Shown piece by piece: positions 1 to 8,140 of a stretch of 64,000 nucleotides of DNA (its first letter is position 1; each line of letters opens with the position of its first letter). Below the pieces are notes generated by a model. The model made no database searches and was not told the origin of the DNA. It worked only from the letters and a program-made list of their open reading frames with translations. Source of the stretch: an uncultured Flavobacteriaceae bacterium (lineage in GTDB: Bacteria; Bacteroidota; Bacteroidia; Flavobacteriales; Flavobacteriaceae); the NCBI GenBank assembly GCA_947500575.1, contig CANMSI010000001.1, positions 744,001-808,000 on the forward strand, read 5' to 3'. The translations under genes and the position numbers were made by a program.

Positions 1-680
1 CGAACAGATTTTAGATCTTTTTCTGGCATACTTTTAATGAGTTCCACAGCATTGTGGTTTTCAAAATACGTTTTCACCTCTGCCTCCGTATATTTCTTTC
101 CACTTCCTTTTATCTGCGCTTTCAACTGTTCTAAAGTCAAAGGACCTACATAGGCGCTTAAGGGACAAGCAGACGAGAAAAGTTCTGGATGATGCAAGGC
201 ATACATAAAAGAGCCTCCGCCGCCCATGGAGAGACCTGCCACGGCTCTATAGCGCTTCTCCCTTTTTATTCGGTACTTTTTTTCTACATAAGGCATCAAC
301 TCTTTAAAAAAGAAATCTTCGTACTTCCAATCACCTTGATTAAAATACCCACGTTGTCCTGTATTTGCATCGGGCATTACAATAATCATAGGGGTCGCTG
401 TACCATCCTTGATGGCTTTATCAGTAATACGCAGTACTTCCCCGAATTGTATCCAACCCGTTTGATCGTCTCCTGCACCATGCAATAAGTATAGAACGGG
501 GTAACTTCTATTAGAGGTTTCATAGTCTGGGGGCAAATAGATAGCAAACTTGCGCGCTCCCTTCAAAATTTCGCTCTTCATAGAAAGATCATCAAATACC
601 TTTCCGGTCTGACCAAACCCGGCTGTTCCAAGTAGCATAAATAGACTAGATAGCGACAATAAAAACTTCATTCTTTTCAT
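1..680 (-). CDS. Secreted esterase-D-like alpha/beta hydrolase (3' end cut by window)
   Basis: Translating the minus strand from the ATG at 680 gives an open frame running off the left edge, about 226 residues seen. It starts with a signal peptide (hydrophobic residues 5-20, cleavage near GFGQ) and continues into an Esterase-D-type fold. The block PVLYLLHGAGDDQTGW near residue 61 is the oxyanion region, and AGLSMGGGG carries the probable nucleophile Ser151 in a GxSxGG elbow. Acid and His residues would lie beyond the window. The family includes feruloyl and acetyl-xylan esterases and carbohydrate-esterase-1-like enzymes acting in periplasm or outside. Substrate cannot be told. A second ATG lies three codons on. 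It is followed on the same strand, upstream, by another esterase-like lipoprotein gene with a 45-bp gap, so the pair may be co-transcribed. Confidence 0.8.
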   Translation of the reverse strand, partial: MKRMKFLLSLSSLFMLLGTAGFGQTGKVFDDLSMKSEILKGARKFAIYLPPDYETSNRSYPVLYLLHGAGDDQTGWIQFGEVLRITDKAIKDGTATPMIIVMPDANTGQRGYFNQGDWKYEDFFFKELMPYVEKKYRIKREKRYRAVAGLSMGGGGSFMYALHHPELFSSACPLSAYVGPLTLEQLKAQIKGSGKKYTEAEVKTYFENHNAVELIKSMPEKDLKSV

Positions 681-724
681 ATTTATTTAATTATAAAAAT
701 AAGATGAACTCACAGCTTTCATCT

Positions 725-2458
725 TTAACGGTAGCGCCAACTTGTTAAATCGGCACCTTTAGGAGCACTCTCCGCAATTCGTTTCATAATTTTAGGAACG
801 TACATACTGTTATAACGCATACGCGTAATATGGTTCGGAAGTTCGGGATCTCCATTCCAACAATGCTCGGCTTTATCTCCATAGGCCACTTCCCCATCAT
901 AATAAGGATCTGTGGTTCCTTCTAAAAAGTCTTCCATCAAATACACCGCATTATTGAGGTAGTAATTATCCATATCGCCACAATAAATGTGTATTTTCCC
1001 TTTTAAATCATCTCCTAGTTTATCCCAATCTCGTTCTAAAATATGGCGCAAATCATAATTCTCTTTCCAATAATTAGCTACTTCTGCGTCAATATCACCT
1101 GTCCTTTTATCCCATAAACGTTCTGGATAACCATCTGCTCCTTGGGGTGAGTAAGTCGCCTCCCAAATATCCCATTGCTGACCTGAACGCGATTTATCTC
1201 CTAATACCAATTCTAAATGATTTGCATCTTTTAAGGTAGACTGAATTTGTCCTAAATAATCTCTATGTGCGGGCACTTCCAATTTCTTATGAGCACTTTC
1301 ATAATAGTAGGCATTCTTATCTTTATAAATATCCGTAAGACAATAGGCTCTAAAATCAATGGGGTCTGGACAGGCTGCAAAGCAACCGTTATATTCCTCT
1401 GGATACTTCACTTGCACTGCCAAAGCCTCCCAACCACCAGTGGAGCCTCCATAAAGAAAACGAGACCAACCCTCACCTTGCCCTCGAAACTGTTCTTCTA
1501 TATAGGGAATAAGCTCATGTGTAATAGCATCTCCATATGGGCCTTGACTTGCAGAATTCACGGCATATGAATCATCATAATAAGGAGTAGGGTGTTGAAT
1601 TTCAATGATTAAAAAACGAGGGAAGTCTGGCTCATTCCACCGTTTATAAAAATCATAGGCTTCTTGTTGTTGTATGATATTATAGCCATCTACATCAAAA
1701 CGTGCTGAATATTCTGGTTCCAAATTTGGATCTGGAGGCGTGGTTCGGAATCCTCCAAAATCCGAAGGAAAATGCCCATGAAAAACCATGAGTGGGTATT
1801 TCGCTTCCGGATGTTCCTCAAAACCTTTGGGTAAAAGCACATGTGCTCCTAAATACATATCTCTTCCCCAAAATTTAGATAGTTTTTCTGATTTTATCTT
1901 TATATGCTTAATCCACTCTGTATCCTTGGCTTCTTCTATGGGCGGGATTACTTGATCCATAACCACTTCAACATCTTGAACACCTTTCTCCGTTATGGTA
2001 ATTTTAAAGGGTTTGCTGTAGCGGTTCCCAGGTGATCTATTCCATTGTTGCCCTTCGCCATTATCCATAGGCAACTGCACTGTTTGCCCTGTTTCTAAAT
2101 TAAAAGTTTCGTACACATGCAATAAGGCTTGCACATTATATTCTCCTGGAGGAACTTCGGCAAGGCTTGGATAAGGAAATCCAAAAACTTCTTGGGTAAA
2201 GGTGGCTGTTTCACCAGCAGCCATACCATTAACATTCATCCCATAAATAAGTTGGGTTTGAAGTCCATCATTTATTTGAAAACGCGGTTCTTTCGAATCG
2301 TCCGAAGAAAGCATTAATAAAAGACGTCCATCCAAATTTTTGGTATCAGTACTATCCGTAAAAGACACTTTAATTTCAAAATTATTTTCTTTTTCCGTCG
2401 TTTGGCAGCCCCAAAAGCATAAGACAGGAAGGAGTACGTAGAGAAGGTATTTTTTCAT
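725..2458 (-). CDS. Esterase-like alpha/beta hydrolase lipoprotein
   Basis: I place the start at the ATG at 2458 rather than 16 codons upstream, because the resulting 577-residue protein then opens with a clean lipoprotein signal (MKKYLLYVLLPVLCFWGC, Cys18). The N-terminal 180 residues look like a beta-rich domain. The C-terminal part is an alpha/beta hydrolase of the Esterase-D type: PLMVFHGHFPSDFGG, then a nucleophile elbow FLYGGSTGGWEA (Ser in GGSTGG), and a late EHCWNG segment that may supply the catalytic His. It is predicted to be anchored in the outer membrane or periplasm. The adjacent downstream gene is also esterase-like, which suggests a shared role on an esterified polymer or other ester, but the substrate is unknown. 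Confidence 0.8.
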   Translation of the reverse strand: MKKYLLYVLLPVLCFWGCQTTEKENNFEIKVSFTDSTDTKNLDGRLLLMLSSDDSKEPRFQINDGLQTQLIYGMNVNGMAAGETATFTQEVFGFPYPSLAEVPPGEYNVQALLHVYETFNLETGQTVQLPMDNGEGQQWNRSPGNRYSKPFKITITEKGVQDVEVVMDQVIPPIEEAKDTEWIKHIKIKSEKLSKFWGRDMYLGAHVLLPKGFEEHPEAKYPLMVFHGHFPSDFGGFRTTPPDPNLEPEYSARFDVDGYNIIQQQEAYDFYKRWNEPDFPRFLIIEIQHPTPYYDDSYAVNSASQGPYGDAITHELIPYIEEQFRGQGEGWSRFLYGGSTGGWEALAVQVKYPEEYNGCFAACPDPIDFRAYCLTDIYKDKNAYYYESAHKKLEVPAHRDYLGQIQSTLKDANHLELVLGDKSRSGQQWDIWEATYSPQGADGYPERLWDKRTGDIDAEVANYWKENYDLRHILERDWDKLGDDLKGKIHIYCGDMDNYYLNNAVYLMEDFLEGTTDPYYDGEVAYGDKAEHCWNGDPELPNHITRMRYNSMYVPKIMKRIAESAPKGADLTSWRYR

Positions 2459-2577
2459 TTGTGGTTGATTTTCACCAAAAGGTACTGAATTCCAGTACAT
2501 GAACAAATAAGAAAATACAATTTCGAACGTTTATGAAAGAAAGTAAGCTTGGTTTTGCACCTACTAAAAACAAGACG

Positions 2578-2739
2578 ATGAAAAAGCTAAAATGGATTGT
2601 ATTTATTTTCGCATTAGGATTCAGTATCTCCTGCACTAATGACGAAGGCGACACAGATTTAGATGTGATCAACCCCACTGAGGAAGAACAAGGAAGCCTC
2701 CCAACTGAAATTCTAAAAAAGAAGGATTCTAAAAACTAG
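2578..2739 (+). CDS. Small predicted lipoprotein, 53 residues
   Basis: From the ATG at 2578 the frame encodes a short protein with a convincing lipoprotein signal (MKKLKWIVFIFALGFSISC) followed by an acidic, low-complexity mature part of about 34 residues ending in a Lys/Asp-rich tail. An ATG 15 codons upstream (2533) would give a poor signal sequence, so the later start is preferred. It is divergent from the esterase lipoprotein and convergent with folD. Its TAG stop lies inside a 20-bp perfect palindrome. No family recognised. Small lipoproteins of this type are common in Flavobacteriaceae and are often unannotated. Confidence 0.5.
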   Translation: MKKLKWIVFIFALGFSISCTNDEGDTDLDVINPTEEEQGSLPTEILKKKDSKN

Positions 2740-2750
2740 TACTAGTTTTT
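2731..2750. terminator. Perfect 20-bp palindrome between convergent genes, probable two-way terminator
   Basis: AAAAACTAGTACTAGTTTTT is a perfect inverted repeat with A and T tracts on its flanks. It contains the TAG stop codons of both convergent genes: the small lipoprotein (2737-2739) and folD (2742-2744 on the minus strand). A tract of T follows in either direction, which fits a compact bidirectional terminator, although the stem is AT-rich and has no spare loop. Confidence 0.45.
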
Positions 2751-3626
2751 GGCATTATGTCTTTCTCTAGCCAATAGGGTGTTTTTTAAGAGCATGGCAA
2801 TAGTCATTGGACCCACACCACCTGGAACTGGGGTAATATAAGATGCTTTTTTGCTAACACCTTCAAAATCCACATCTCCTGCAATATAATACCCTCTTTC
2901 TCTGGAGGCATCTGGCACTCTTGTAATACCTACATCAATAATAACCACATCTTCCTTCACCATATCTGCGGTAAGGAATCCTGGAACGCCTAAAGCAGAA
3001 ACGATAATATCGGCCTGTAAGGTTAGAGATTTCATGTCTTTGGTACGACTATGGGTTAAGGTAACCGTAGCATTTCCAGCTTCTGCTTTCTGACTCATCA
3101 AAATACTAATAGGTCTTCCTACTATATGACTGCGTCCAATAACCACCGTATGTTTTCCAGAAGTCTCTACGCCATTTCTGCGTAACATTTCCATAATACC
3201 ATAAGGGGTAGCAGGCACAAAAGATTCCATATCCAAGGCCATTTTTCCAAAATTAGTAGGATGAAACCCATCTACATCCTTATCAGGGTGTACCGCCATA
3301 AGTACCTTCTCTTCATCTATGTGTCTGGGCAAAGGCAATTGCACAATGTAACCATCAATATCGGGATTGGCATTTAACTCGGCCACCTTCGCCAATAAAT
3401 AGGTTTCAGTGGTATCCTCTGGTAAGTGGATGAGTGTAGATTCAAAACCAATGCGTTCACAAGAGCGTACTTTGCTACCAACGTAGGTAAGACTAGCACC
3501 ATCTGTTCCAACTAATACTGCAGCCAAATGTGGCACTTTCTCTCCACGCTCTTTCATCTGACGTACCTCAACGGCAATTTCATCTTTTATTTGGTTGCTC
3601 AATTTTTTCCCATCAAGTATTTTCAT
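2742..3626 (-). CDS. folD: Bifunctional methylenetetrahydrofolate dehydrogenase / cyclohydrolase
   Basis: FolD interconverts 5,10-methylene-, methenyl- and 10-formyl-tetrahydrofolate using NADP, supplying one-carbon units in the cytoplasm. The 294-residue length is normal. Visible signatures are YVGSKVRSCERIGFES (the catalytic Lys of the YxxxK motif is in this segment), the QLPLPRHID block, the nucleotide-binding VVIGRSHIVGRP segment and the C-terminal PVPGGVGPMT motif. It lies 54 bp downstream of ffh on the same strand, so co-transcription is possible. Its stop codon sits in the palindrome shared with the convergent small lipoprotein gene. Confidence 0.97.
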   Translation of the reverse strand: MKILDGKKLSNQIKDEIAVEVRQMKERGEKVPHLAAVLVGTDGASLTYVGSKVRSCERIGFESTLIHLPEDTTETYLLAKVAELNANPDIDGYIVQLPLPRHIDEEKVLMAVHPDKDVDGFHPTNFGKMALDMESFVPATPYGIMEMLRRNGVETSGKHTVVIGRSHIVGRPISILMSQKAEAGNATVTLTHSRTKDMKSLTLQADIIVSALGVPGFLTADMVKEDVVIIDVGITRVPDASRERGYYIAGDVDFEGVSKKASYITPVPGGVGPMTIAMLLKNTLLARERHNAKN

Positions 3627-3680
3627 GCTCGTATCTTCTGGTATTGGTTCGTAATTAAAAATTTACAGGTTCTTATTAAT

Positions 3681-5018
3681 TTATTTCATCCCTTTCATGG
3701 CACCCATCATCTGCATCATCTTTTTGCCACCTCCGCCTTGCATCATCTTCATCATCTTGCTCATCTGATCAAATTGCTTTAGCAACTGATTTACTTCTTG
3801 GATAGTGCGTCCACTTCCTTTTGCGATTCTTTTTTTGCGACTGGCATCCAGTTTAGCAGGGGTAGAACGCTCATCTGGTGTCATAGAATGTATAATAGCT
3901 TCAATATGTTTAAATGCATCATCATCTACATCTAACCCTTTCAAGGCTTTTCCTGCTCCTGGTATCATACCCATCAGATCTTTGATGTTTCCCATCTTCT
4001 TGATCTGTTGAATCTGGCTCAAAAAATCATCAAAACCAAACTTGTTCTTGGCAATTTTCTTTTGAATCTTACGGGCCTCTTCTTCATCAAATTGTTCTTG
4101 AGCGCGCTCTACTAAAGAAATTACATCGCCCATTCCCAAAATACGATCTGCCATACGAGAAGGGTGGAATACATCTATAGCTTCCATCTTCTCTCCTGTA
4201 CCAATAAACTTAATAGGCTTGTTTACTACAGATTTAATAGAAATAGCTGCCCCTCCACGAGTATCTCCATCTAATTTGGTAAGGATAACCCCGTCAAAAT
4301 TTAAAATATCATTAAATGCCTTGGCGGTATTCACTGCATCTTGCCCTGTCATGGAATCTACTACAAACAAGGTTTCTTCAGGAGAAATAGCCTTATGAAT
4401 ATTTGCTATTTCATTCATCATCTCTTCATCTACCGCCAAACGACCTGCAGTATCTATAATCACAATGTTCTTTCCATTAGCCTTTGCATGGGCTACACCC
4501 GCCTTGGCAATGGCCACAGGATCATTATTTCCCCTATCAGAGTACACCTCTACTCCTATTTGGTCTCCAACTACATGTAATTGATCAATGGCTGCAGGAC
4601 GATAGACATCGCAGGCAACCAATAAAGGGTTTTTGGTTTTTTTATTTTTAAGATAATTGGCAAGTTTCCCAGAAAAAGTAGTCTTACCAGAACCTTGTAA
4701 TCCAGACATTAATATTACGGAAGGGTTCCCAGATAGGTTAATACCTTCCATTTCACCGCCCATTAATCTGGTAAGCTCATCCTTCACAAGCTTCACCATT
4801 AATTGCCCTGGCTGTAGCGTTGTTAAAACATCTTGTCCGAGTGCCTTTTCTTTTACGGTATTCGTAAACTCTTTGGCAATTTTAAAGTTAACATCGGCAT
4901 CTAGCAATGCTCTCCGAACCTCTTTAAGAGTTTCTGCAACATTAATTTCGGTTATTTGCCCATGCCCTTTAAGGACGTGGAGGGCTTTATCTAACTTTTC
5001 ACTTAAATTATCGAACAT
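3681..5018 (-). CDS. ffh: Signal recognition particle protein Ffh
   Basis: This is the SRP GTPase that binds 4.5S RNA and signal sequences of nascent membrane and secreted proteins and docks them at FtsY. It has 445 residues: an N-terminal four-helix domain, the GTPase domain with P-loop GLQGSGKTTFSGKLA, DTAGRL and TKLDGDTRGG, and a C-terminal M domain whose last 35 residues are rich in Met and Gly (MSKMMKMMQGGGGKKMMQMM). A TAAATTTG box ends 25 bp before the ATG. No SRP RNA gene was recognised in this window. Confidence 0.98.
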   Translation of the reverse strand: MFDNLSEKLDKALHVLKGHGQITEINVAETLKEVRRALLDADVNFKIAKEFTNTVKEKALGQDVLTTLQPGQLMVKLVKDELTRLMGGEMEGINLSGNPSVILMSGLQGSGKTTFSGKLANYLKNKKTKNPLLVACDVYRPAAIDQLHVVGDQIGVEVYSDRGNNDPVAIAKAGVAHAKANGKNIVIIDTAGRLAVDEEMMNEIANIHKAISPEETLFVVDSMTGQDAVNTAKAFNDILNFDGVILTKLDGDTRGGAAISIKSVVNKPIKFIGTGEKMEAIDVFHPSRMADRILGMGDVISLVERAQEQFDEEEARKIQKKIAKNKFGFDDFLSQIQQIKKMGNIKDLMGMIPGAGKALKGLDVDDDAFKHIEAIIHSMTPDERSTPAKLDASRKKRIAKGSGRTIQEVNQLLKQFDQMSKMMKMMQGGGGKKMMQMMGAMKGMK

Positions 5019-5042
5019 GATTTTTGCAATTTACAAGAACTG

Positions 5043-5050
5043 CAAATTTA
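5043..5050 (-). promoter_or_regulatory. Candidate -7 box of ffh promoter
   Basis: On the minus strand this reads TAAATTTG, an exact match to the Bacteroidota -7 consensus TAnnTTTG, and it would give a leader of roughly 20 nt for ffh. No TTG is present at the ideal -33 distance, so the call rests on the -7 box and position only. Confidence 0.35.
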
Positions 5051-5094
5051 AGAATATCAATGGTAAGTGCAGCTATGGACTTCAAAAATATATA

Positions 5095-5134
5095 AAGGAA
5101 AAGGGTAGCTTCAACGAAGAAACTACCCTTTTCT
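5095..5134 (-). terminator. Hairpin terminator after the repeat-lipoprotein operon
   Basis: AAAAGGGTAG (5099-5108) pairs perfectly with CTACCCTTTT (5123-5132), and CTTCAACGAAG extends the top of the hairpin. On the minus strand it follows the stop of the 158-residue lipoprotein gene by about 20 bp and runs into TTTTCC, so it can end that transcript before ffh. The T tract is short. Confidence 0.6.
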
Positions 5135-5153
5135 AAAAATTGGAGCAAAAGTG

Positions 5154-5630
5154 TTATAATTTTTCCAACGTGAGAAAGTCTGTACCCCCATTACCTCCAC
5201 TAACATCGGTTAATTTAAGGATGGTATCAGAATATTCTAAAATATCCCAATCATCACTTAGTTCTTCAAAATCATCTGGGGTAACAAAAAAAATATTGAA
5301 GTCGATATCTCCCATGTCATTCGAATCATTGCTATTGTCTGCAGAATCTGATATAGACCAAGCACCAGAAATTGATAAACTGCCATTTGAAGCTACTAAA
5401 GAACTATCTTGATTAAAGGAGAAAACATAGCCAAAATAATCTTGCGTTTCTTCTTTTTCGGAATCAAAATAATAGGCAATACGCCATTCTCCATTCATCA
5501 CAGCAGCTTGTATTTGCGCTACATCGGCTGATGTAATTTGATCATCTGTTTCGGTATTCTCTTCCTCGCAAGCAGCTAAGAAAAGTATACAAAACATCAT
5601 AATTGAGGCATTGATAAGTTTATTTTTCAT
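5154..5630 (-). CDS. Lipoprotein with a single copy of a lipocalin-like repeat domain
   Basis: A 158-residue protein with a lipoprotein signal (Cys21 in FLAAC). The mature part, residues about 38-158, matches one copy of the repeated C-terminal domain of the 585-residue lipoprotein just upstream. Shared features are an opening helix and Trp (NGEWRIAYY against GGDWVVTQY), a central SGAW/DGLW strand, and a near-identical tail (EELSDDWDI, SGG, final EKL). The pattern suggests a small beta-barrel of lipocalin-like type; this is inference. It follows the larger paralog with a 33-bp gap and probably shares its transcript. Function unknown. Confidence 0.8.
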   Translation of the reverse strand: MKNKLINASIMMFCILFLAACEEENTETDDQITSADVAQIQAAVMNGEWRIAYYFDSEKEETQDYFGYVFSFNQDSSLVASNGSLSISGAWSISDSADNSNDSNDMGDIDFNIFFVTPDDFEELSDDWDILEYSDTILKLTDVSGGNGGTDFLTLEKL

Positions 5631-5663
5631 TTTCCAAAGTTTATATAGTGTTCTCGTGCAAGC

Positions 5664-7421
5664 TTATAGTTTTTCAAAAACCAAATTGTCAATACTACCA
5701 TCACCACCACTGATATCTTTTAATTCTATCCTAGTGTTAGTAACCGACACAATATCCCAGTCATCTGTTAGCTCTTCAAACAAACTATTGCCATCAAGAT
5801 TTAGATATAGCTTCAGTTTTCCTTCGTCATCTCTAAGCACTCTCCATAAACCGTCTAAAAATGGATCTTGACCTTCCGATACAGTTACTCTATGCATAGG
5901 AGAAAAAGCAAGGCTATATCCTTGATAATTGGCTGTCTGCTCTATTCCGTCCTCTTTATATTGTGTAACAACCCAGTCACCACCCAACATATAGTTTCTA
6001 ATTTCGGCAACGTCTCCATCATTGGCTTGATCATTACAGTTTCGGATTAAAACTAATTCATAGTCCGTCTCCTCTACTTCAAATTTTAGTCTTTTATCTC
6101 TTAAATCACTTAGAGGCCATTCAAAACTAACTCCAGGTTCATTCCCCATGGTTATAGCCATAACCAAACGACCTTGATTATTTAAGGTAATTTCCCAGCT
6201 TCCTTCAGACGTATTCTCGCCATTGCTTAGGGTTACAACTCCCATTGGCTGAAAGCTAAACTCATATCCTAAAAGACGATCTATTTCTTCTCCTTGATTC
6301 TTTACGTTCTTAATTACCCAGCTACATTCTTTTAAAATTTCTCTTAAAGTATCTGGATCATCTGTTGTTGCATCACATAAAGATTTTAGAATAATTCGAT
6401 CTCCATCACCTGCATATAATTTAATTCTATTATCATCTATTTCATACACAAACCATTCTAAGCTAAAGTCTACAAGGACATCAAATTCTAATTTTAATAA
6501 TACTGCATGGTCTGCCACACGTGTATTCCATTCTCCGTTTAGTACATTTCCTTCTCTATCTCTAACCGTTACTTCACCGTTTTCTTTAAAGTTCATTACG
6601 TATTCGAAGTACTGATCTGTTTGGTTTTCACCATTTCTTTTTACTTCTCTTACCAACCAAGGGCATTCTACTAGATAGTTATCTAAACGTTCTTTTGTAA
6701 AATCGTCATCGTTAAAGTCATCATCATCGTCCTCATCACACATATCTTTAGCACTTTCTATAGCAGCAGCTAATTCTGCATTGTTACTTACACGCACTTC
6801 CGTACCATCATACAATTCCATTACAACTGGGAAATCAATGCTAATTAAATCTCCTTCGTCCAAGCCGGCAAGAAAACGTCTTAATTCTTTGTCGCTATTC
6901 ACGGTAACACTCCCTGTTTCTACTTCTTCTGCATTGAACGTAAAAAGTGTAATAGGGTATACAAAATCAATACATTCAATATCATCATCACCACCACCTT
7001 CTATACAATCTTCCGCAAGTTCACGCAGGTCTTGTTTATTATTAATTACGATTTCTGTAAAATCGGCCAAAGTAATGGTAATTGGAAAAATAATTTCCAA
7101 CAGATCCACATCATCTTCAAGCGCATCGAAGATCTCTTCAATTAGACGTAAGTCTTGTACAGAGTTAATAGTAATTTCTAAGCCATTCACTTCTACAGTG
7201 TACGGAAATTGAATAGCAAAACAACTGGCCCCATCAACAATATTGTCAAAAGAACCATCATTGGAAACGGTATTGGTAATTAACTTTGCAGTAGCAGAAT
7301 TAACATCAATAGTTTCTTGGTCATCAGTAGTGATGTTTTCGAATTCATCCTGACAAGAAGTAAACGCAAGCGCCATCATTAATAGGCTTACATAAGCAGC
7401 AAATTTTAAATACTTTTTCAT
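5664..7421 (-). CDS. Large acidic lipoprotein made of two kinds of internal repeat
   Basis: A 585-residue lipoprotein (Cys23 in LAFTSC). The N-terminal half, residues about 66-222, holds four degenerate repeats of a beta unit of the form FPhxhxhxxxxxxVxVNSxxDLR (near 72, 112, 155, 197), ending in an Asp-rich stretch (residues 228-240). The C-terminal half holds three copies (about 242-348, 356-462, 471-585) of a roughly 110-residue domain also present once in the next gene. The protein is strongly acidic, and such surface lipoproteins often bind metal or polymers, but no function can be assigned. It is transcribed divergently from the ECF sigma gene, and a 34-bp element in its upstream region recurs before the anti-sigma gene, so it is probably controlled by that sigma factor. 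Confidence 0.85.
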   Translation of the reverse strand: MKKYLKFAAYVSLLMMALAFTSCQDEFENITTDDQETIDVNSATAKLITNTVSNDGSFDNIVDGASCFAIQFPYTVEVNGLEITINSVQDLRLIEEIFDALEDDVDLLEIIFPITITLADFTEIVINNKQDLRELAEDCIEGGGDDDIECIDFVYPITLFTFNAEEVETGSVTVNSDKELRRFLAGLDEGDLISIDFPVVMELYDGTEVRVSNNAELAAAIESAKDMCDEDDDDDFNDDDFTKERLDNYLVECPWLVREVKRNGENQTDQYFEYVMNFKENGEVTVRDREGNVLNGEWNTRVADHAVLLKLEFDVLVDFSLEWFVYEIDDNRIKLYAGDGDRIILKSLCDATTDDPDTLREILKECSWVIKNVKNQGEEIDRLLGYEFSFQPMGVVTLSNGENTSEGSWEITLNNQGRLVMAITMGNEPGVSFEWPLSDLRDKRLKFEVEETDYELVLIRNCNDQANDGDVAEIRNYMLGGDWVVTQYKEDGIEQTANYQGYSLAFSPMHRVTVSEGQDPFLDGLWRVLRDDEGKLKLYLNLDGNSLFEELTDDWDIVSVTNTRIELKDISGGDGSIDNLVFEKL

Positions 7422-7448
7422 AACGATTTGGATTTAATTGTTCGTTCA

Positions 7449-7482
7449 ATCATAAAACAATCCACTTTAAAAATACCCTACC
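7449..7482 (-). promoter_or_regulatory. Copy 1 of GGTAGGGTAT element, upstream of repeat lipoprotein
   Basis: On the minus strand this starts GGTAGGGTAT and continues with TTGTTTTA. It matches the element at 8141-8174 at 23 of the first 30 positions. It ends about 28 bp before the lipoprotein ATG at 7421. The arrangement, a fully conserved 10-mer and a second conserved block 12 bp later, looks like a two-part promoter recognised by an ECF sigma factor. Confidence 0.55.
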
Positions 7483-7587
7483 TACTTTTTTAATTTTTTT
7501 TAAAATATCTTTGAAAAGCCTTTGATGCTATATTTCAGAGGTAATTGAAATTTATTAGCAAACCAACACAAGACGTCCAATACTATT

Positions 7588-8100
7588 TTGAATTCTATAA
7601 ATAAGAATAATGTTTGTGAGGAAGAGGTATTTAGCCATCTTTTTACCACTAACTCCAAAACGGTTTTTAATTATATATATTATAAATTTGGAAACCAAGA
7701 GAAGGCGTATGATGCTGTGCAAGAGGCTTTTGTTAAACTTTGGGAGAATTGTGAGAAAGTAACACCCGAAAAAGCAAAGTCGTACGTATATACAGTAGCC
7801 AATAATTTGTATTTAAATGTAATTAAGGCAGAAAAGGTGCGATTAAAGCATTCTAAAGACCTTAATGATCGCTCAAATGAATCTCCAGAATTTTTGATGG
7901 AGGAGAAAGAATACAAAGAAAAATTAGATAGGGCCTTGGATAGTTTACCAGAAAACCAACGTGTTACTTTTCTATTAAATAGAATTGATGGTAAAAAATA
8001 TGCCGAAATTGCAGAAATGGAAGGTGTAAGTGTAAAAGCAATTGAAAAAAGAATGCATTTGGCGCTGAAGGCTCTGAGAGCCCAAATAGAAGGAATATAA
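7588..8100 (+). CDS. ECF-family RNA polymerase sigma factor (FecI-like, Bacteroidota group)
   Basis: A 170-residue sigma-70 family protein of the extracytoplasmic-function type. Region 2 is at residues about 25-90 (FNYIYYKFGNQEKAYDAVQEAFVKLW). Region 4 is at about 115-165 (LPENQRVTFLLNRIDGKKYAEIAEMEGVSVKAIEKRM), the helix-turn-helix that reads the -35 element. It would redirect RNA polymerase to envelope genes when released by the FecR anti-sigma encoded next. No in-frame ATG precedes region 2; TTG at 7588 is the most likely start, although an ATG at 7610 is out of frame. Gene order sigma, anti-sigma, TonB receptor is the classic surface-signalling arrangement. Confidence 0.93.
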   Translation: MNSINKNNVCEEEVFSHLFTTNSKTVFNYIYYKFGNQEKAYDAVQEAFVKLWENCEKVTPEKAKSYVYTVANNLYLNVIKAEKVRLKHSKDLNDRSNESPEFLMEEKEYKEKLDRALDSLPENQRVTFLLNRIDGKKYAEIAEMEGVSVKAIEKRMHLALKALRAQIEGI

Positions 8101-8140
8101 GCTTTAGTGTTAGGAATCCCATCCAAAAGAATATAGTTAA

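Noticed and set aside
189-488. Open frame of 99 codons on the plus strand inside the first esterase
   Set aside because: It lies opposite the clear esterase frame, has no domain-like content, and the minus-strand frame has the nucleophile elbow and signal peptide.
1570-1600. AGTAGGGTG in the esterase gene resembling the GGTAGGGTAT element
   Set aside because: It lies in coding sequence, lacks the second TTGTT block and has no gene in the right place downstream.
725-2506. Esterase lipoprotein starting at 2506
   Set aside because: The longer N-terminus would bury the lipoprotein signal 16 residues in; the start at 2458 gives a proper lipobox.
4657-5136. Plus-strand frame of 159 codons over ffh
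   Set aside because: Antisense to the GTPase gene, low-complexity Ser-rich translation, no start context.
6694-6750. GA/TC-rich simple repeat in the lipoprotein gene
   Set aside because: It is the coding of an Asp/Glu-rich stretch (residues 228-240), not an independent repeat.
7680-8126. Minus-strand frame of 148 codons across the ECF sigma gene
   Set aside because: Antisense shadow; the plus-strand frame has sigma regions 2 and 4.
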